From contig NW_015622547.1 of the NCBI RefSeq assembly GCF_000835495.1, positions 1,364,001-1,428,000 of the forward strand: DNA of 64,000 nt, in the 5' to 3' direction. The notes beneath the pieces were generated by a model that worked only from the letters and a program-made list of their open reading frames with translations, made no database searches and was not told the origin of the DNA. The position numbers and the translations under genes were made by a program. Of the stretch, positions 51,223 through 62,240 are shown one piece after another. The stretch comes from Cladophialophora immunda. Its lineage: Eukaryota > Ascomycota > Eurotiomycetes > Chaetothyriales > Herpotrichiellaceae. The first letter of the stretch is position 1, and each line of letters starts with the position of its first letter.

Positions 51223-53273
51223 CGGAGTCGTGCGGGAAGGGGTGCAATCAGCCCTGCAGGGAACAAAATGATACTCCGGATATTGAAGATTTCCGGACAG
51301 AAATCAAATCACTGAAACAACGAAACGAAGAATTGGCACGGAAACTCTCGGATCTTGCGTATGCTGGGAGTACTTCCTCCTCTCGAACATTGCGGTCCGA
51401 AAACTGGTTCTCCAACGATAGAGAGCCAGCCCTTAGCACTCTTTATGCAGACCGGTATTTGAATTTCGGGTTGACTACCGAGGAGCTGATGTCCAAGAAA
51501 CCTGTTATTGGAATCGCGCAATCGGGATCTGACTTGTCGCCTTGCAATCGATATCATGTCCAGACCGCTAAAAGGATGCGTGAAGGGATCATCGCGGCTG
51601 GAGCGATTCCACTCGAGTTTTCGACCCACCCTATCCAAGAAAGCTCGAGAAGACCTACAGCAACGCTAGACAGGAATCTAGCGTATCTTGTGCTCGTGGA
51701 AATCCTCCATTCCTACCCGTTGGACGGTGTTGTCTTGTTGACTGGTTGTGACAAAACCACGCCTGCCTGTTTAATGGCTGCTGCAACCGTTGTGGGTTCC
51801 TCAAGCCTTTAGCAAAACATCCAACTCTAACCTATGCCTTTGCTAGAATATTCCTGCCATCTGCCTGAATGTCGGGCCAATGCTTAACGGGAGGAGGAAT
51901 AGGGATCTCATCGGAACTGGAACGATTCTATGGCGGGCGAGAGAGCTGAAAGCCGAAGGCACAATCGATGATACGGAATTCTTCGACATGGTGACTTCAG
52001 GGTGCGCCTATCATCTCAATAGGCGAGAATCCTCGCTGATGAACTCGCCAGGACTCCATCTGCTGGACATTGCAACACAATGGGCACGGCTTCTTCTATG
52101 AACGCGCTGGCCGAAGCATTAGGAATGGCGTTGCCAGGGTCAGCGGCCATCCCAGCGGTCTACCGGGAGAGACTCCAATGTGCGTACAAGACGGGCCAGC
52201 AAATTGTCGAAATGGTCCATTCAAACCGCAGACCCAGTGATATCATGACGCGCGAGGCATTTGAAAACGCAATCGTTGTCAATAGCGCAATAGGCGGGAG
52301 TTCCAATTGCCCTATCCATCTGATCGCTATTGCCCGCCATATGGGTATAACTCTCGATCTGGATGACTGGGACCGCTTGGGCTACCGTATTCCTCTTCTC
52401 GTCAATGTTCAACCAGCGGGCGAGATGCTGTGTGAGGAATATCACCACGCTGGGGGACTCCCTGCCGTTATGGCCGAACTATTGGCCGCGGGAAAACTCC
52501 ACGCAAAAGCACTGAGTTGTACTGGTCGGACCATTGGAGATATTGTGAAAGGCAAATTCTCCTGGGACCGGAAGACCATTCGACCGTACGGCGAGCCGTT
52601 GAAGAAGAATGCCGGCTTTCTCCACCTGAAAGGAACGCTGTTCGACTCGGCAATTATGAAGACTTCGGTCATCTCGGAGGAATTCGAGGCCAAATTTCTC
52701 TGGAATGCCTCACAGCCTGGAAAGTTTGCTGCGTTCGAATGTAAAGCACGGGTATTCGATGGGCCCGAGGATTACAACGAGCACTTAGACGATAATGTCC
52801 CCATGGACGATCGGACAGTGCTGGTCATGCGCGGAGCCGGCCCGATTGGCTATCCTGGTGCGCCGGAGGTGGTAAATATGCATGCTCCAGGACGGCTATT
52901 GAAAGCCGGGGTGCGGTCCCTACCGTGCATTGGCGATGGGAGGCAATCAGGGACTTCGGGTTCTCCGTCAATCTTGCACGCCTCCCCGGAGGCAGCTGCA
53001 GGAGGGAATCTCGCCATCCTTCGCACCGGTGACACAATCCGCATCGACCTTGAGTCCCGGCGGGTTGACCTGCTGCTGTCTGATGAAGAGATTCGGAGCA
53101 GAAGAGCCACAGTCGCAGGCAAGATGGAGGAATTGACAGCACCAAGCCAGACTCCTTGGCAAGACATCTTTCGGCGTGAGGTAGGCCAGTTGAGTGATGG
53201 CATGGCCCTAAAGAATGCCGTCAATTATCAGAGGATAGCGGATCACTTTGCTGTGCCTCGACATAACCATTAG
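51219..53273 (+). CDS. IlvD/Edd-family dehydratase, xylonate/arabinonate type
   Basis: Exons 51219-51791, 51847-52001 and 52052-53273 encode about 649 aa. The family removes water from sugar acids or dihydroxy acids using an Fe-S cluster and Mg2+. Candidate cluster Cys are C109 ([12 protein letters not shown]), C177 ([10 protein letters not shown], with Mg-site Lys179) and C250 ([20 protein letters not shown]). [46 protein letters not shown] and [20 protein letters not shown] place it nearer bacterial D-xylonate/L-arabinonate dehydratases than mitochondrial Ilv3. The first ~50 residues are an extra arm with Cys (CGKGCNQPC) and a coiled-coil-like stretch ([20 protein letters not shown]); no mitochondrial presequence is evident. 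The second exon joins restore frame through TSGTPSAGHC. It is the first gene of the putative cluster and converges on the SDR. Confidence 0.9.
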
Positions 53274-53418
53274 GCACGGCAGTGGCGACCAGGTTTGTCA
53301 CAGTTGCCCAGGAGAATTAAGATGTGCGAGATTTGGAGCCCTCAATCACTATCATAAGGGAACGTTTTGCACCTCTGAAAGCACCAACATATCCCCTGAA
53401 GGACTGCTCACTCCGCTT

Positions 53419-54259
53419 CTATTTGAGGCCACCAGTGAGCAGAATGTTTTGTCCCGTCAGGTAGCCAGTTGTACAAATCATCTCGATCACGTTGGCACAT
53501 TCCTGCGGTGTGCCCAACCTCCCCACGGGAATATTCACGACGTCGCCAGGTGTGCCTTTCAATATGCTTTCATCTGGGATGAGCCCGGTCGCTCCGATCA
53601 TGGCGGGAGCAAGGCTGTTGACAGTGATACCGTGTCTGCCAAGCTTGGTCGCGAGATTCCTCATCATCCCATTCATGCCGGCCTTGGACGCGGCGTAGTG
53701 ACAGCCGTTGATCCCGCCTCCTTCGGCGGCGATGCTCGAGACAAAAACGATCCGACCCCAACCTTGCTCCACCATCGCCGGCAGAGCCAATTTGACGAGG
53801 AGGAATGTCGCTCGCAAGTTGACGGCCATGGCCCTGTCGAATTCCTCGAGCGGGATGTCGGCAATGTTGGGTATCACTTTTGCGTATCCTGCATTGGCGA
53901 CGAGGACGTCTGGCCGCTTGCCGTGGGCCTGCCGGATCTCCGAAAAGAGCCGGTCGATGTCGTCCACAGCCTCCAGGTTGGCTTGGTGCGCAGAGATCAG
54001 CCTTGCTCCTCCTCCTCGAAGGTGCTGCAACTGCAACTCCCGAATCAAATCATCCAGTTGCGCTTTCCCCGTCGAGAATGTCAGAGCGAGGGCCATTCCG
54101 CGGGCCCAGAGAGCACGCGCGCAGCTCGAACCGATCCTGTGAACATTATAATCTTCAGTCAACTGTTTTGGATGAGAAACAGGGATGAGGCCTGGCTAAC
54201 CCCCCAGAAGCGCCGGTGATCAGCGCAAGCCGGTGCTCGAGGCGATTGTCGACTGTCAT
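53419..54259 (-). CDS. Short-chain dehydrogenase/reductase (classical SDR)
   Basis: Exons 54201-54259 and 53419-54136 join over a 64-bp intron (GTTAGC...CACAG), giving 258 aa. The join completes the coenzyme motif TGASGGIG (residues 15-22). Other classical SDR marks are NAG (101-103), the catalytic Ser153/154 in FVSSIAAEGG, and Tyr167 and Lys171 in HYAASKAG. GRLGTPQECANVIEMICTTG and YLTGQNILLTGGL at the C-terminus are typical. An NAD(P)-dependent alcohol or sugar oxidoreductase is inferred; the substrate is not predictable. It is convergent with the dehydratase (146 bp between stops) and divergent from the beta-hydroxyacid dehydrogenase gene, which fits membership of the same pathway. Confidence 0.9.
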
Positions 54260-54995
54260 GTCGACTGTCTATCTTTGAGATTTGGTTCCTCCGTGCAAGT
54301 GGTCACCTGTCCTTGTATGACTTGGGTTTTGTTCCTCCAGCTGCGGGTTAAAGTCACGGTTTTTGCGGACATGGGCCTTACAAGCAACTTGATATCGAAG
54401 GCCACAAGCTTGATTAGGTTGCCATAATCGGTGATCTCATGGGAGGAAGCGCCATCGCGACGCACAGAGACGGAAAGCAACGGCTCATGGGGGTTTTCAG
54501 TCTTGCTCCGTAAGCCATCTGAAGGTGAACCAACTTTGATAGACTGTAAATTACATGGCAGACGAGGAAACAGCTCCGGAATCAAAGCAAGTTCCTTCAT
54601 CGCCAGAGCGCCAAACTATCCACTGATCACCCTAAGCCCAAGGAAGATGGGCTCTCATTAGCCTGACTTGATGAGAACTTCGCGGAGACGGACCTTGGGG
54701 TAGCTGGGGATTCCCAATGAATTCGTTGCGCTTGCCTCCGAGGAGCTCCGCGGACGCAGAGAGCTCGCTAAGCAGAGAATAGCTCGAAGTCTGGGTTTGG
54801 GTTGACTGCTCCGGGATCGCTCCAAGGCTCCGTTATTGCTATGCGTCTTCCTTGGACGCGATGCAAGAAGACGGCTAGTCTGGTGCAAAGAAATGTGGTA
54901 TGTGCCACCAACGCAGCTGACTGATCATATTTGTACCTGCTTTATGTCGGGCTTAGCAAGATCCAGCGTCCTCAATATCTTGCTGGGCGGATGAG
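54260..54995. promoter_or_regulatory. Divergent upstream region of the SDR and dehydrogenase genes
   Basis: 736 bp containing both promoters. No gene is seen; the 70-110-codon frames here lack features. Confidence 0.5.
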
Positions 54996-55986
54996 ATGGC
55001 GTCGACAATTGTAGCCTGGATTGGCTTGGGAAACATGGGCTCGGTGAGCAGAATGCTCCTGTGTGACACGATGGACCGGCACTGATAACACTTCATCATG
55101 GTTTCAGGGGATGTGCAAGAACGTCGCGGAAAAAGCCAATCTATCACACCCGCTCGTGATATACGACATTCTGGAGGAGACGACACGAGAGATTCATGAA
55201 AGATTAGGGTCGCAGCGCACAATCGTGGCACGATCAATTGGCGAAGCGACCTCCAAGGCGGACATCATCTTCTTCTCAGTCCCCAACGACGAGGCTGTGC
55301 GTGCGGTGATGGACCAGATCTTGAAGGCCGGGGTCGAGGGCAAAGTGGTGGTCAATTGTAGCACCGTGCACCCGGACACAAGTACGCAAGAGGCCGAGGC
55401 CGTTGCCGCTGCTGGGGGAAGCTTTGTCGCGTGCCCAGTGTTTGGCAGTGCCAAAATGGCCGACGCCGGCCAGATCATCGCCGTCCTCGCGAGCGACGAC
55501 ATAGAAGCCGTGGACAAGATCACGCCCCTATGCAAAGGGGTGATTGCCCGAGACGTGATCGACGTGTCCGGTCGAGGCGGCGCCGCACAGGGCCCCTTGC
55601 TCAAGATCATCGGCAACATGTTCGCCCTCAACATCGTGACGGCGTTGGCGGAAGGGTACGTGCTGGCCGAAAGGGCCGGCCTTGGACCCGAGCAGTTCCA
55701 CCAATTCGTCCAAACGCTGTTTCCGGGGCCTTGCGCGTCGTACTCACAGCTCATGCTCAGTGGCAGCTACCACCGGAGCGAAAAGCCTCAGGGCCCAGCC
55801 CTCCTGGCCAGAAAGGACGCCGGGTACGCCCAGCGCCTCGCCCACGAGGCTGGTGTGCGGCTTCGCACGGTGGAGGTGGCCCAGCATTACGTCGAGGCTG
55901 TCCTACAACATCAAGGCGACGGCGCAGAGCTGGCCGGCGTGTACGGCGCCGCACGTCTAGAGGCTGGCTTGCCATATGAGAATTGA
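54996..55986 (+). CDS. Beta-hydroxyacid dehydrogenase, 3-hydroxyisobutyrate dehydrogenase-like
   Basis: Exons 54996-55043 and 55108-55986 join in phase 0 across a 64-bp intron (GTGAGC...TTTCAG), giving 308 aa. The join completes the NAD(P)-binding loop IGLGNMGSGMCKN. The substrate-binding stretch NCSTVHPDTSTQEAEAV and the catalytic Lys in GPLLKIIGNMFALN are present, as is FVACPVFGSAKMADAGQ. This superfamily includes 3-hydroxyisobutyrate, tartronate-semialdehyde and glyoxylate/succinate-semialdehyde enzymes, and fungal members are often found in catabolic clusters. The specific substrate is not predictable. There is no mitochondrial presequence. The high GC of exon 2 is similar to the 42-44 kb gene. 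Confidence 0.9.
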
Positions 55987-56468
55987 CATTTTGATGTAGA
56001 TCAGCAGAGGTGGTCGGTTTTGAATGCCAGAGTCTCTAAGAGTGTCGTCTTGTTGTCGCCGCACCTCGATCGAAGGTGGCTGGTTACATATATCTAAGCA
56101 TCATAGGAGAAGCCGGTAATACAAAGGTGACAACAACGTTGATTCGCATCCAGCAAGGACTAATGCCGACGTATTTAACTAAGCTAGACCATTGGTACGA
56201 CGGGGGGGCGAGACTATGGCGAGAGCTGTCTACAACATTGTCAAGTCCCAGAGTACGGTCAACATCGTCGGCGGAAAGCATTCCTCTGCCTCCGTAAAGC
56301 AGATGTTCCACAGGTACGTGTGATGGCACTGGGAATTTGGTATTTTTATGTATTCTAACAACCGTCAACCCTGCCACTTTTAACAAAGCCGCAAGTCCCG
56401 TGTACCCCAAGTTCTTCAGACTGAAATCTCCCGAGCGGCCGTGGCCGTGTTGGTTCGACGCTGGGCCC
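55987..56468. other. Convergent intergenic region, no gene seen
   Basis: About 480 bp between the stops of the dehydrogenase and the monooxygenase. Nothing is seen. Confidence 0.45.
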
Positions 56469-59015
56469 TCAGGCCGACACGTATTCTCCCACGGTATGAT
56501 CAGCCAGAACGTCTTTGTAGATGGGCAACGGCGTCCCAAGGATGGAAGCTTTGACCTGAAGAGCAACGAATCGCGAATAGTGTCTGGAGTGTCCACACCC
56601 GCCGCCGATATACCATAGTCGAGGGTCTAAAAGCGTTGGAGTGTCAGAAGAAAACTTGGCACTTTCCTGAAACAAACGACCGAAGAAAGTAACTCACGGC
56701 CAGAGGGCTTAAAGGCGCCCAGAAGCTCGCCTTCGTTGTTCAAGCCCCAGAAGTCCTCGACTTGGTCGGCGATCTCGTCGCCCAGCGTCTCGTACACGGT
56801 CTGGCGGATGTTGCCGACGAAGCCGGTCGCGTAGACGATCAGGTCGGCTTGGATCTCGGTCCCGTCGCTGAACCGGAGACCGTCCTCCGTGTAACAGGTC
56901 GGCAGCGCGTCGGACTTGACCTTGATCTGTGTTGTTTTTGTGAACATGAGTGAATGGCACAGAATCACGGCACATGAGAGTGACAGAGAGAGAGACTTAC
57001 TAGGCCACTGGCGATTTTGGCAGAGGCTCCCACGTCCACGTAGTGACCTCCCTGCCTCTCGTTCAGGTGGTGGTGCATGTCGCCAAAGCGCTCGACTTTG
57101 AACCCGGCCCGTTCCAGCGCGTCGAAGCGTTCGGGCTCCGCCGCGGCCAGCGGGTGCAGCGTCCTCTGGGCCATCTGACGAGCGACCGCCAGTGGATTGG
57201 AGAATTGCATCCGGTCCGCCAGGTCGATATCAAAGGTCTCGTTGTAGAGTCCTTGGGACAATCCGGTTAGCTTCCGTCCTTGAGATATATATCCGGCAGT
57301 GCGGCTTCCCTCCAACCCGGGATACTTACGGTCTTGGATGAATTTGAAATATTCCGCAGGGAAGACAACTTTGGATGGTACTTGCGTCAGTGATAGTTTG
57401 TGGGAAAGGAGATTGAGGGCGAAGGCCTTTTGGAGATGCAGTTGGACTTACAAGTTCGACTTCGTTGGATCATAGTGACGGAGAGGCCATGGGCAAGCAT
57501 GTCTTCGGCCATATCATGGGCTTGTTGCCATGGTTAGCTCCGTATATCTGCGTGACAAGTGCGACTGGGATACTCTCACCTGTGTTGGCCGTCCCCACGA
57601 CTATTCCTCGCTTGCCTGTCCAAGCAGCAGCCGACGTGTAGTCCGACGAATGGATAACGTGTCCCCTGTAATTTTCCTGCAATGGAAGAGTCATTTCGAT
57701 GCCTCAAAGGATACCACATATTACACCACTAGAGAGCGACAACGAGATCACGTACCAGTCCGGGGTAGCGTGGCATGGACGGCACCTGACCTCCTGCGCC
57801 AACCGCGAAGATGATGTGGCTCGCTGTTATCTCGACTTCTTCCGTGCCATTTCTGACCAGTTTAATTTTCCATCTGTTCTGTGCGGCGTCCCACGAGCCA
57901 GAACCCATCTTTGTAGAGAGCCAAATGTTCTGCACGCAATTTCGTTTAGCAATATCAGTGGGTGTCGAATTTGCCGGAATAGGGAATGTATTGTAGGCCA
58001 CTCACAATGCCGTATTTCGAAGCCCACTGCCGGTACCCTCTCGCAAGATCGAATTTGGTGAGGTATAATGGGTAAGTCTCATCGAATGTCCGCTCGAACG
58101 GAAGGTGGACTGTAGTGAGGAGTGAGTAAATATCTTCGAATAGGGCTGGAAGAATCCCATACGGTAGTGTTTCGTGTTATGGACTAAAATACCATATATG
58201 TCAGATTTTGTCTTGTAGAAGAAGCCCCAGCAATCCTTCCAAGACTTACGCTTCACCGCGTCGTATCGAGTCATCCAGCTATCCCCCACGCTCTGGTGCT
58301 TTTCAACAACCAGATACTTTACCCCGAGAGCCTGGAGGCGGCCAGCGGTGGAAAGTCCGGACTGGCCCCCACCTACAATGAGGCAGTCGAAGTCGTTGCG
58401 TTCCGTTGAGAGTTGATGGCCGTTGCTGACACAGTTGATACCGTCGACACCACCAACCCCATTCTGAGGCGCCTTGTCGACGTTTCCATGACCGGTAAGT
58501 TGCTCGAGGATTGTTCGCAAGACCCAGATTCTCCAGCCACACCGCTTATCGTGCACCAGAGAGATGAAGCCTGAGCATGATGTCGCCGGTTTGCCGTCAG
58601 TGTCAAAGGTGAAACGTGCCTCGACCCAGGACGTCTCCGAACCCAGCTGGACAACACGGGCAGAGTCTTCGACAAGAGCAAAATGGCGCGGTTTCATGTA
58701 GGTGGCTGTGGTTTCCCAAGCTGCCTCGATGGCCTGGGCAGAGAAGATGGTTCTCAAACTGCCTGTCAGGGCAAGCATATCGCGCCACAGAGCATCTGGT
58801 GTCAAGTGCTCGGCCCTGAGCCCGCCCAAGTACTGTAAACACGCCGCCGCCACGGCCGGAGCATTGACATCTCCTGGAACATTTCCTGACGGAAGGGACC
58901 CAGGGAGTTGGCCCAGGACATTCGTGACGACATTGGGATACTTGATGGCCATGGTTCCAAGGTGGTCTCTGGTCGATATCCTCTTCTCCTCAGCTGAATT
59001 TGGATTCCCTTGCAT
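56469..59015 (-). CDS. Flavin-containing monooxygenase with NTF2-like N-terminal domain
   Basis: Ten inferred exons, in coding order 58250-59015, 58163-58183, 58006-58109, 57756-57929, 57580-57676, 57452-57520, 57330-57368, 57001-57251, 56698-56926 and 56469-56626, give about 635 aa with frame kept at every join. The second exon is 21 nt and the seventh 39 nt. The first ~200 residues resemble a SnoaL/NTF2-like domain (ATYMKPRHFALVEDSARVVQ, VEARFTFDTD). Then FAD site CLIVGGGQSGLSTAGRLQAL (about 211), the FMO-type signature ENYRGHVIHSSDY, an NADPH site GIVVGTANTAHDMA, IVYATGFVGN and WYIGGGCGHSRHYSRFVALQ. It should oxygenate a ketone, amine or thioether; fungal relatives act in secondary and aromatic metabolism. 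The exon 6-7 join (TFVFPAEY) uses an AAAG acceptor and is the least certain. The start at 59015 could also be 58952. Confidence 0.88.
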
Positions 59016-59647
59016 CCATTCTCGACTTTTCTGTCTCGTCTTGTAACTCTGAGAATCGAGATGGGGATGATTGTCTATCGCGAAGACGTGTCATCGTTCT
59101 GAAGGGCAACCGGAGGAAGAATGCTGGAACGAGGAGCCCAATGCTCCGAAGGCCCGCGGAGGTCAGGGGTCTGCAACAAATATCGACTTCGTCTGAGGCC
59201 GGTTATCGAGGGCAAAATATGGTCATCGCTCCTCCAGTTCTGCTTTGACATCCAGCTTCCGCGGATGGTCTAACGTGCGAGTCGACGGCGGCCGAGAAGC
59301 TATATTCTGCTCTCACTGAAATTTAGACGGCTAATGTCGGCCACTCTCAAATCTGGGTATCAACGGCTAACTTGGAAAGTCTAGGCCGGTTTGTTAGTCT
59401 GGCGTGTGAAGCCCTCTAGCTCGTTCCGGGGCCCCGCGAGGCTCAAACATCCCCCACGAACATTCGGACTAGCAAGTTGGCGTTTTAGAATGAGCGAGCT
59501 GCTGGTGAATGGTTTTGCTGATTTGATTTCGTATATGTTGAGAGTGGTCTGCCATCGTTTGCCATAGATCTATCCTGGTTTTCCTGCTGCAACATTCCAA
59601 CAAATTCATTTTCCCATTTTCATCCGTTCCCCTCAAGCGGGCTCACG
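59016..59647. promoter_or_regulatory. Divergent upstream region of the monooxygenase and MFS genes
   Basis: 632 bp between two divergent starts, containing both promoters. A CGGCGGCCG stretch near 59287-59295 could suit a Zn2Cys6 factor, but single CGG/CCG pairs are common. Confidence 0.5.
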
Positions 59648-61675
59648 ATGGCTCTTTCAACCGACGATGCACAGCGCATCAGCACCGAGTTCAAGGTTGA
59701 CCCCGAGGTAGTCCACAAGGCTCCGAAAACAGTGGTCCACGAGGAGTATCTTATCGAACGACATGGGACATGCGAGCTAGATCCGCTCCCCTCGGCGGAC
59801 CCCAACGACCCTTTGAATCTTCCCTCCTGGAGGGTATGTCATTCCCATCAGAGAAGCTTTCAACCTGTTGACCGAGTGGATAGAAACACGTCCATCTCAT
59901 CCTCATGGCTTTCCATGGCCTGTTTTGTACCTCCAATGCCGGTTCGGTTGTGACTGCCTGCGTTGAATGGGCCGAACTATACAACGTCAGCGTTTCTACC
60001 TCCACCTACATTGCCACTAGCCAGGTAAGCATCTTTGTTGTCCTCTTGTACTGTGGAAGCGTTGATATTGTTTCTTATGAGTGCCGAGACGCCCTGTTTC
60101 TGACAAATTGACTGGCTAGTTGATCGCTCTCGCCATTGCCCCCTTGTTCTGGATACCAATTGTCAACCGATGGGGCCGTCTACCAATCTTCATGGTGTCC
60201 GCCCTTGGTTCGTCCATGTTCAACATAGCCTGTGCCCAGAGCGGCAGCTATGCGTCTCATTTGGTCTACCGCGTTCTGGTTGGCTTCTTCATTTCACCCG
60301 GCATCACAGTGCCTCAGGGTGTCGTGGTGGAGATGTTCTTCGCAAAACAACGAGCTCAAAAAATGGTAGGTCAATCAGAAGCTCGTTGATCTCCCTAGTT
60401 GACTTTGCGCCGTTACTGAAATCTGTGTTGCTCACAGGGAATTTGGGTGCTCTTTGCAAATTCAGGGTAAGTGAAGCGCCAATTATGGTACCGGGATGAT
60501 TTTTCTGTTGCTGACTGTTCTTGTAGCGCCTCAGTAGGTCCGGCGCTGATGGGATTTCTCATCAAATCCCAGGGCTGGAGATGGGTTTACCGAGTATTCG
60601 CGATTGTAAGTCTGACATATCCCGAGCCTTGTTCGTCATAAAGGGAGTCCACAACTGACCTGCTGCCGCGACAACAGCTGGAGTTTGTGCTTTTTGTCCT
60701 CTATTACCTCTTAAGCCCAGAGACGCTATACCGCCCTGACATCAACGGCCGAGAACATAATGAAGATGAAAACCGGTCCTCAGCCCCGCGGCGGAATTGG
60801 TGGTTGAGATTCGCAAGACGAATCGACCCAGCTCCTCTTCGAATGTTTGATTTCATCGAGCCGCTCTGGCTTTTGAGGCATTGGAATATCCTGGTGGTCA
60901 ACATCGCATATTCTGTGGCTCACAACTTCGTCCTGACCTTGCTTCTCGTGGAGATGTCCACCTTGTATGAGCCACTGTTCAATCTAGACCCCCAACAAGC
61001 AGGATTGAACTACTTCGCATTGCTTGCCGGGTGAGAAAGACTCCATTGCTCAAATTCGTGCTTAGGCTGATACTCCCTCTGTGACAGATCGCTGCTTGGT
61101 GAACAGCTTGGAGGTCCATTCAGTGACTGGTTACGCAACCGACAGATCAGGCGAACTAAGCGGAATGTCCCTGAAGACAGACTCTGGATCTCTCACTTGG
61201 GTATCCAACTGATCATTATTGGCATTATCGTATTCTTCGTTGAGATCGCGAATGCTTCAGGCCACTGGAACATCAAGCCTGACATTGGAGTTGGCATTGC
61301 CGCTTTCGGGGTCCAAATCGTCGCCACTGTCCTCGTTACGTGTAAGAGCAGTCTTCCAACTTTCGATCTGGACACCGCTGACATCGACGACAGACTGTTC
61401 TGATAGTCTGCCGCGACATGAATCCGCCTCGTTAGGGGTAGTGATCAATTTCACTAAACTCGTCTGGGGTTTTGTATGTCCACCTCATTGGATCTTACCA
61501 CCGTCGAGAATCGTGGCTGACTCGCAGGAAACAGGCAAGCCCCTTCTGGTACCCTGTCATGGTCGAATCTGTTGGTCTGAGAGGGTCTGCGGGTGTCGTC
61601 ACGGGCGTCACAGTCGCTTTCGCCATGCTTCCGCTCGTGGCTCTCCAGATCTGGGGGAGACAGAAGAAGCACTGA
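59648..61675 (+). CDS. Major facilitator superfamily transporter
   Basis: Nine inferred exons (59648-59833, 59884-60024, 60120-60365, 60438-60466, 60527-60605, 60678-61030, 61088-61341, 61394-61473, 61535-61675) give 502 aa in one frame. An N-terminal acidic tail (ELDPLPSADPNDPLNLPSW) leads into about 12 spans. MFS marks are the loop NRWGRLPIFMVSALG and the YRVLVGFFISPGITVPQGVV helix; ANSGASVGPALMGF follows, and SLGVVINFTKLVWGF and AGVVTGVTVAFAMLPLVAL end the second half. The DPLN-P-W start is typical of fungal MFS sugar-acid, drug and organic-ion carriers. The fourth exon is only 29 nt. The substrate is not predictable. Its divergence from the monooxygenase suggests shared control. Confidence 0.88.
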
Positions 61676-62240
61676 ATTTAAATTGCTCTTTGCGGTGGAA
61701 AGATCCATCCTGCCGAGACTTGGGCGAGAAGATGAAAACAGAAAAGGGAGGATTTGAAGTGGCTTGGGTCGGAAACCACACGATGCTTACTAGCTGTTGT
61801 GTTGTATTGAGGACATATAGGAGAGGCTGGTGTGAAAACGGATGGCTCATAAGGTTGTGAGTAGACGGTTCTTAGAGGTCTAGTAGCAAATTGACCCGGT
61901 GAAGCGGTCAAAATCAAGTTGACACCAGTTGAAGAATGTTTCTTTCATGCAAATATCAGGAGAATTTCGTTACTAAAGAGTCAGAGGGTCATTGCATAAG
62001 TATGGCTAATAGATATCCGAGCCCCTTCCTACTGCTTTTAACTTTTGATAGAGGTCCACTCGAAGAGCTATTAACAGAGATTTGCACCTTAGGTCTTGCA
62101 CATATGGCCACAGGTAAGGTCAGACAAAAAGAAACTTCTCAGACTTGATCTTCCTGCAACGGTTCGTATGATGGATGTTTTAGTCTTGCTTCCTGAACGC
62201 TCGTGCTTATGTCCTCAATGTATCTCCCATGTTTCCCTTT
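61676..62240. other. Convergent intergenic region, no gene seen
   Basis: About 565 bp between the stops of the MFS and FAH-family genes; no gene is seen. Confidence 0.45.
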
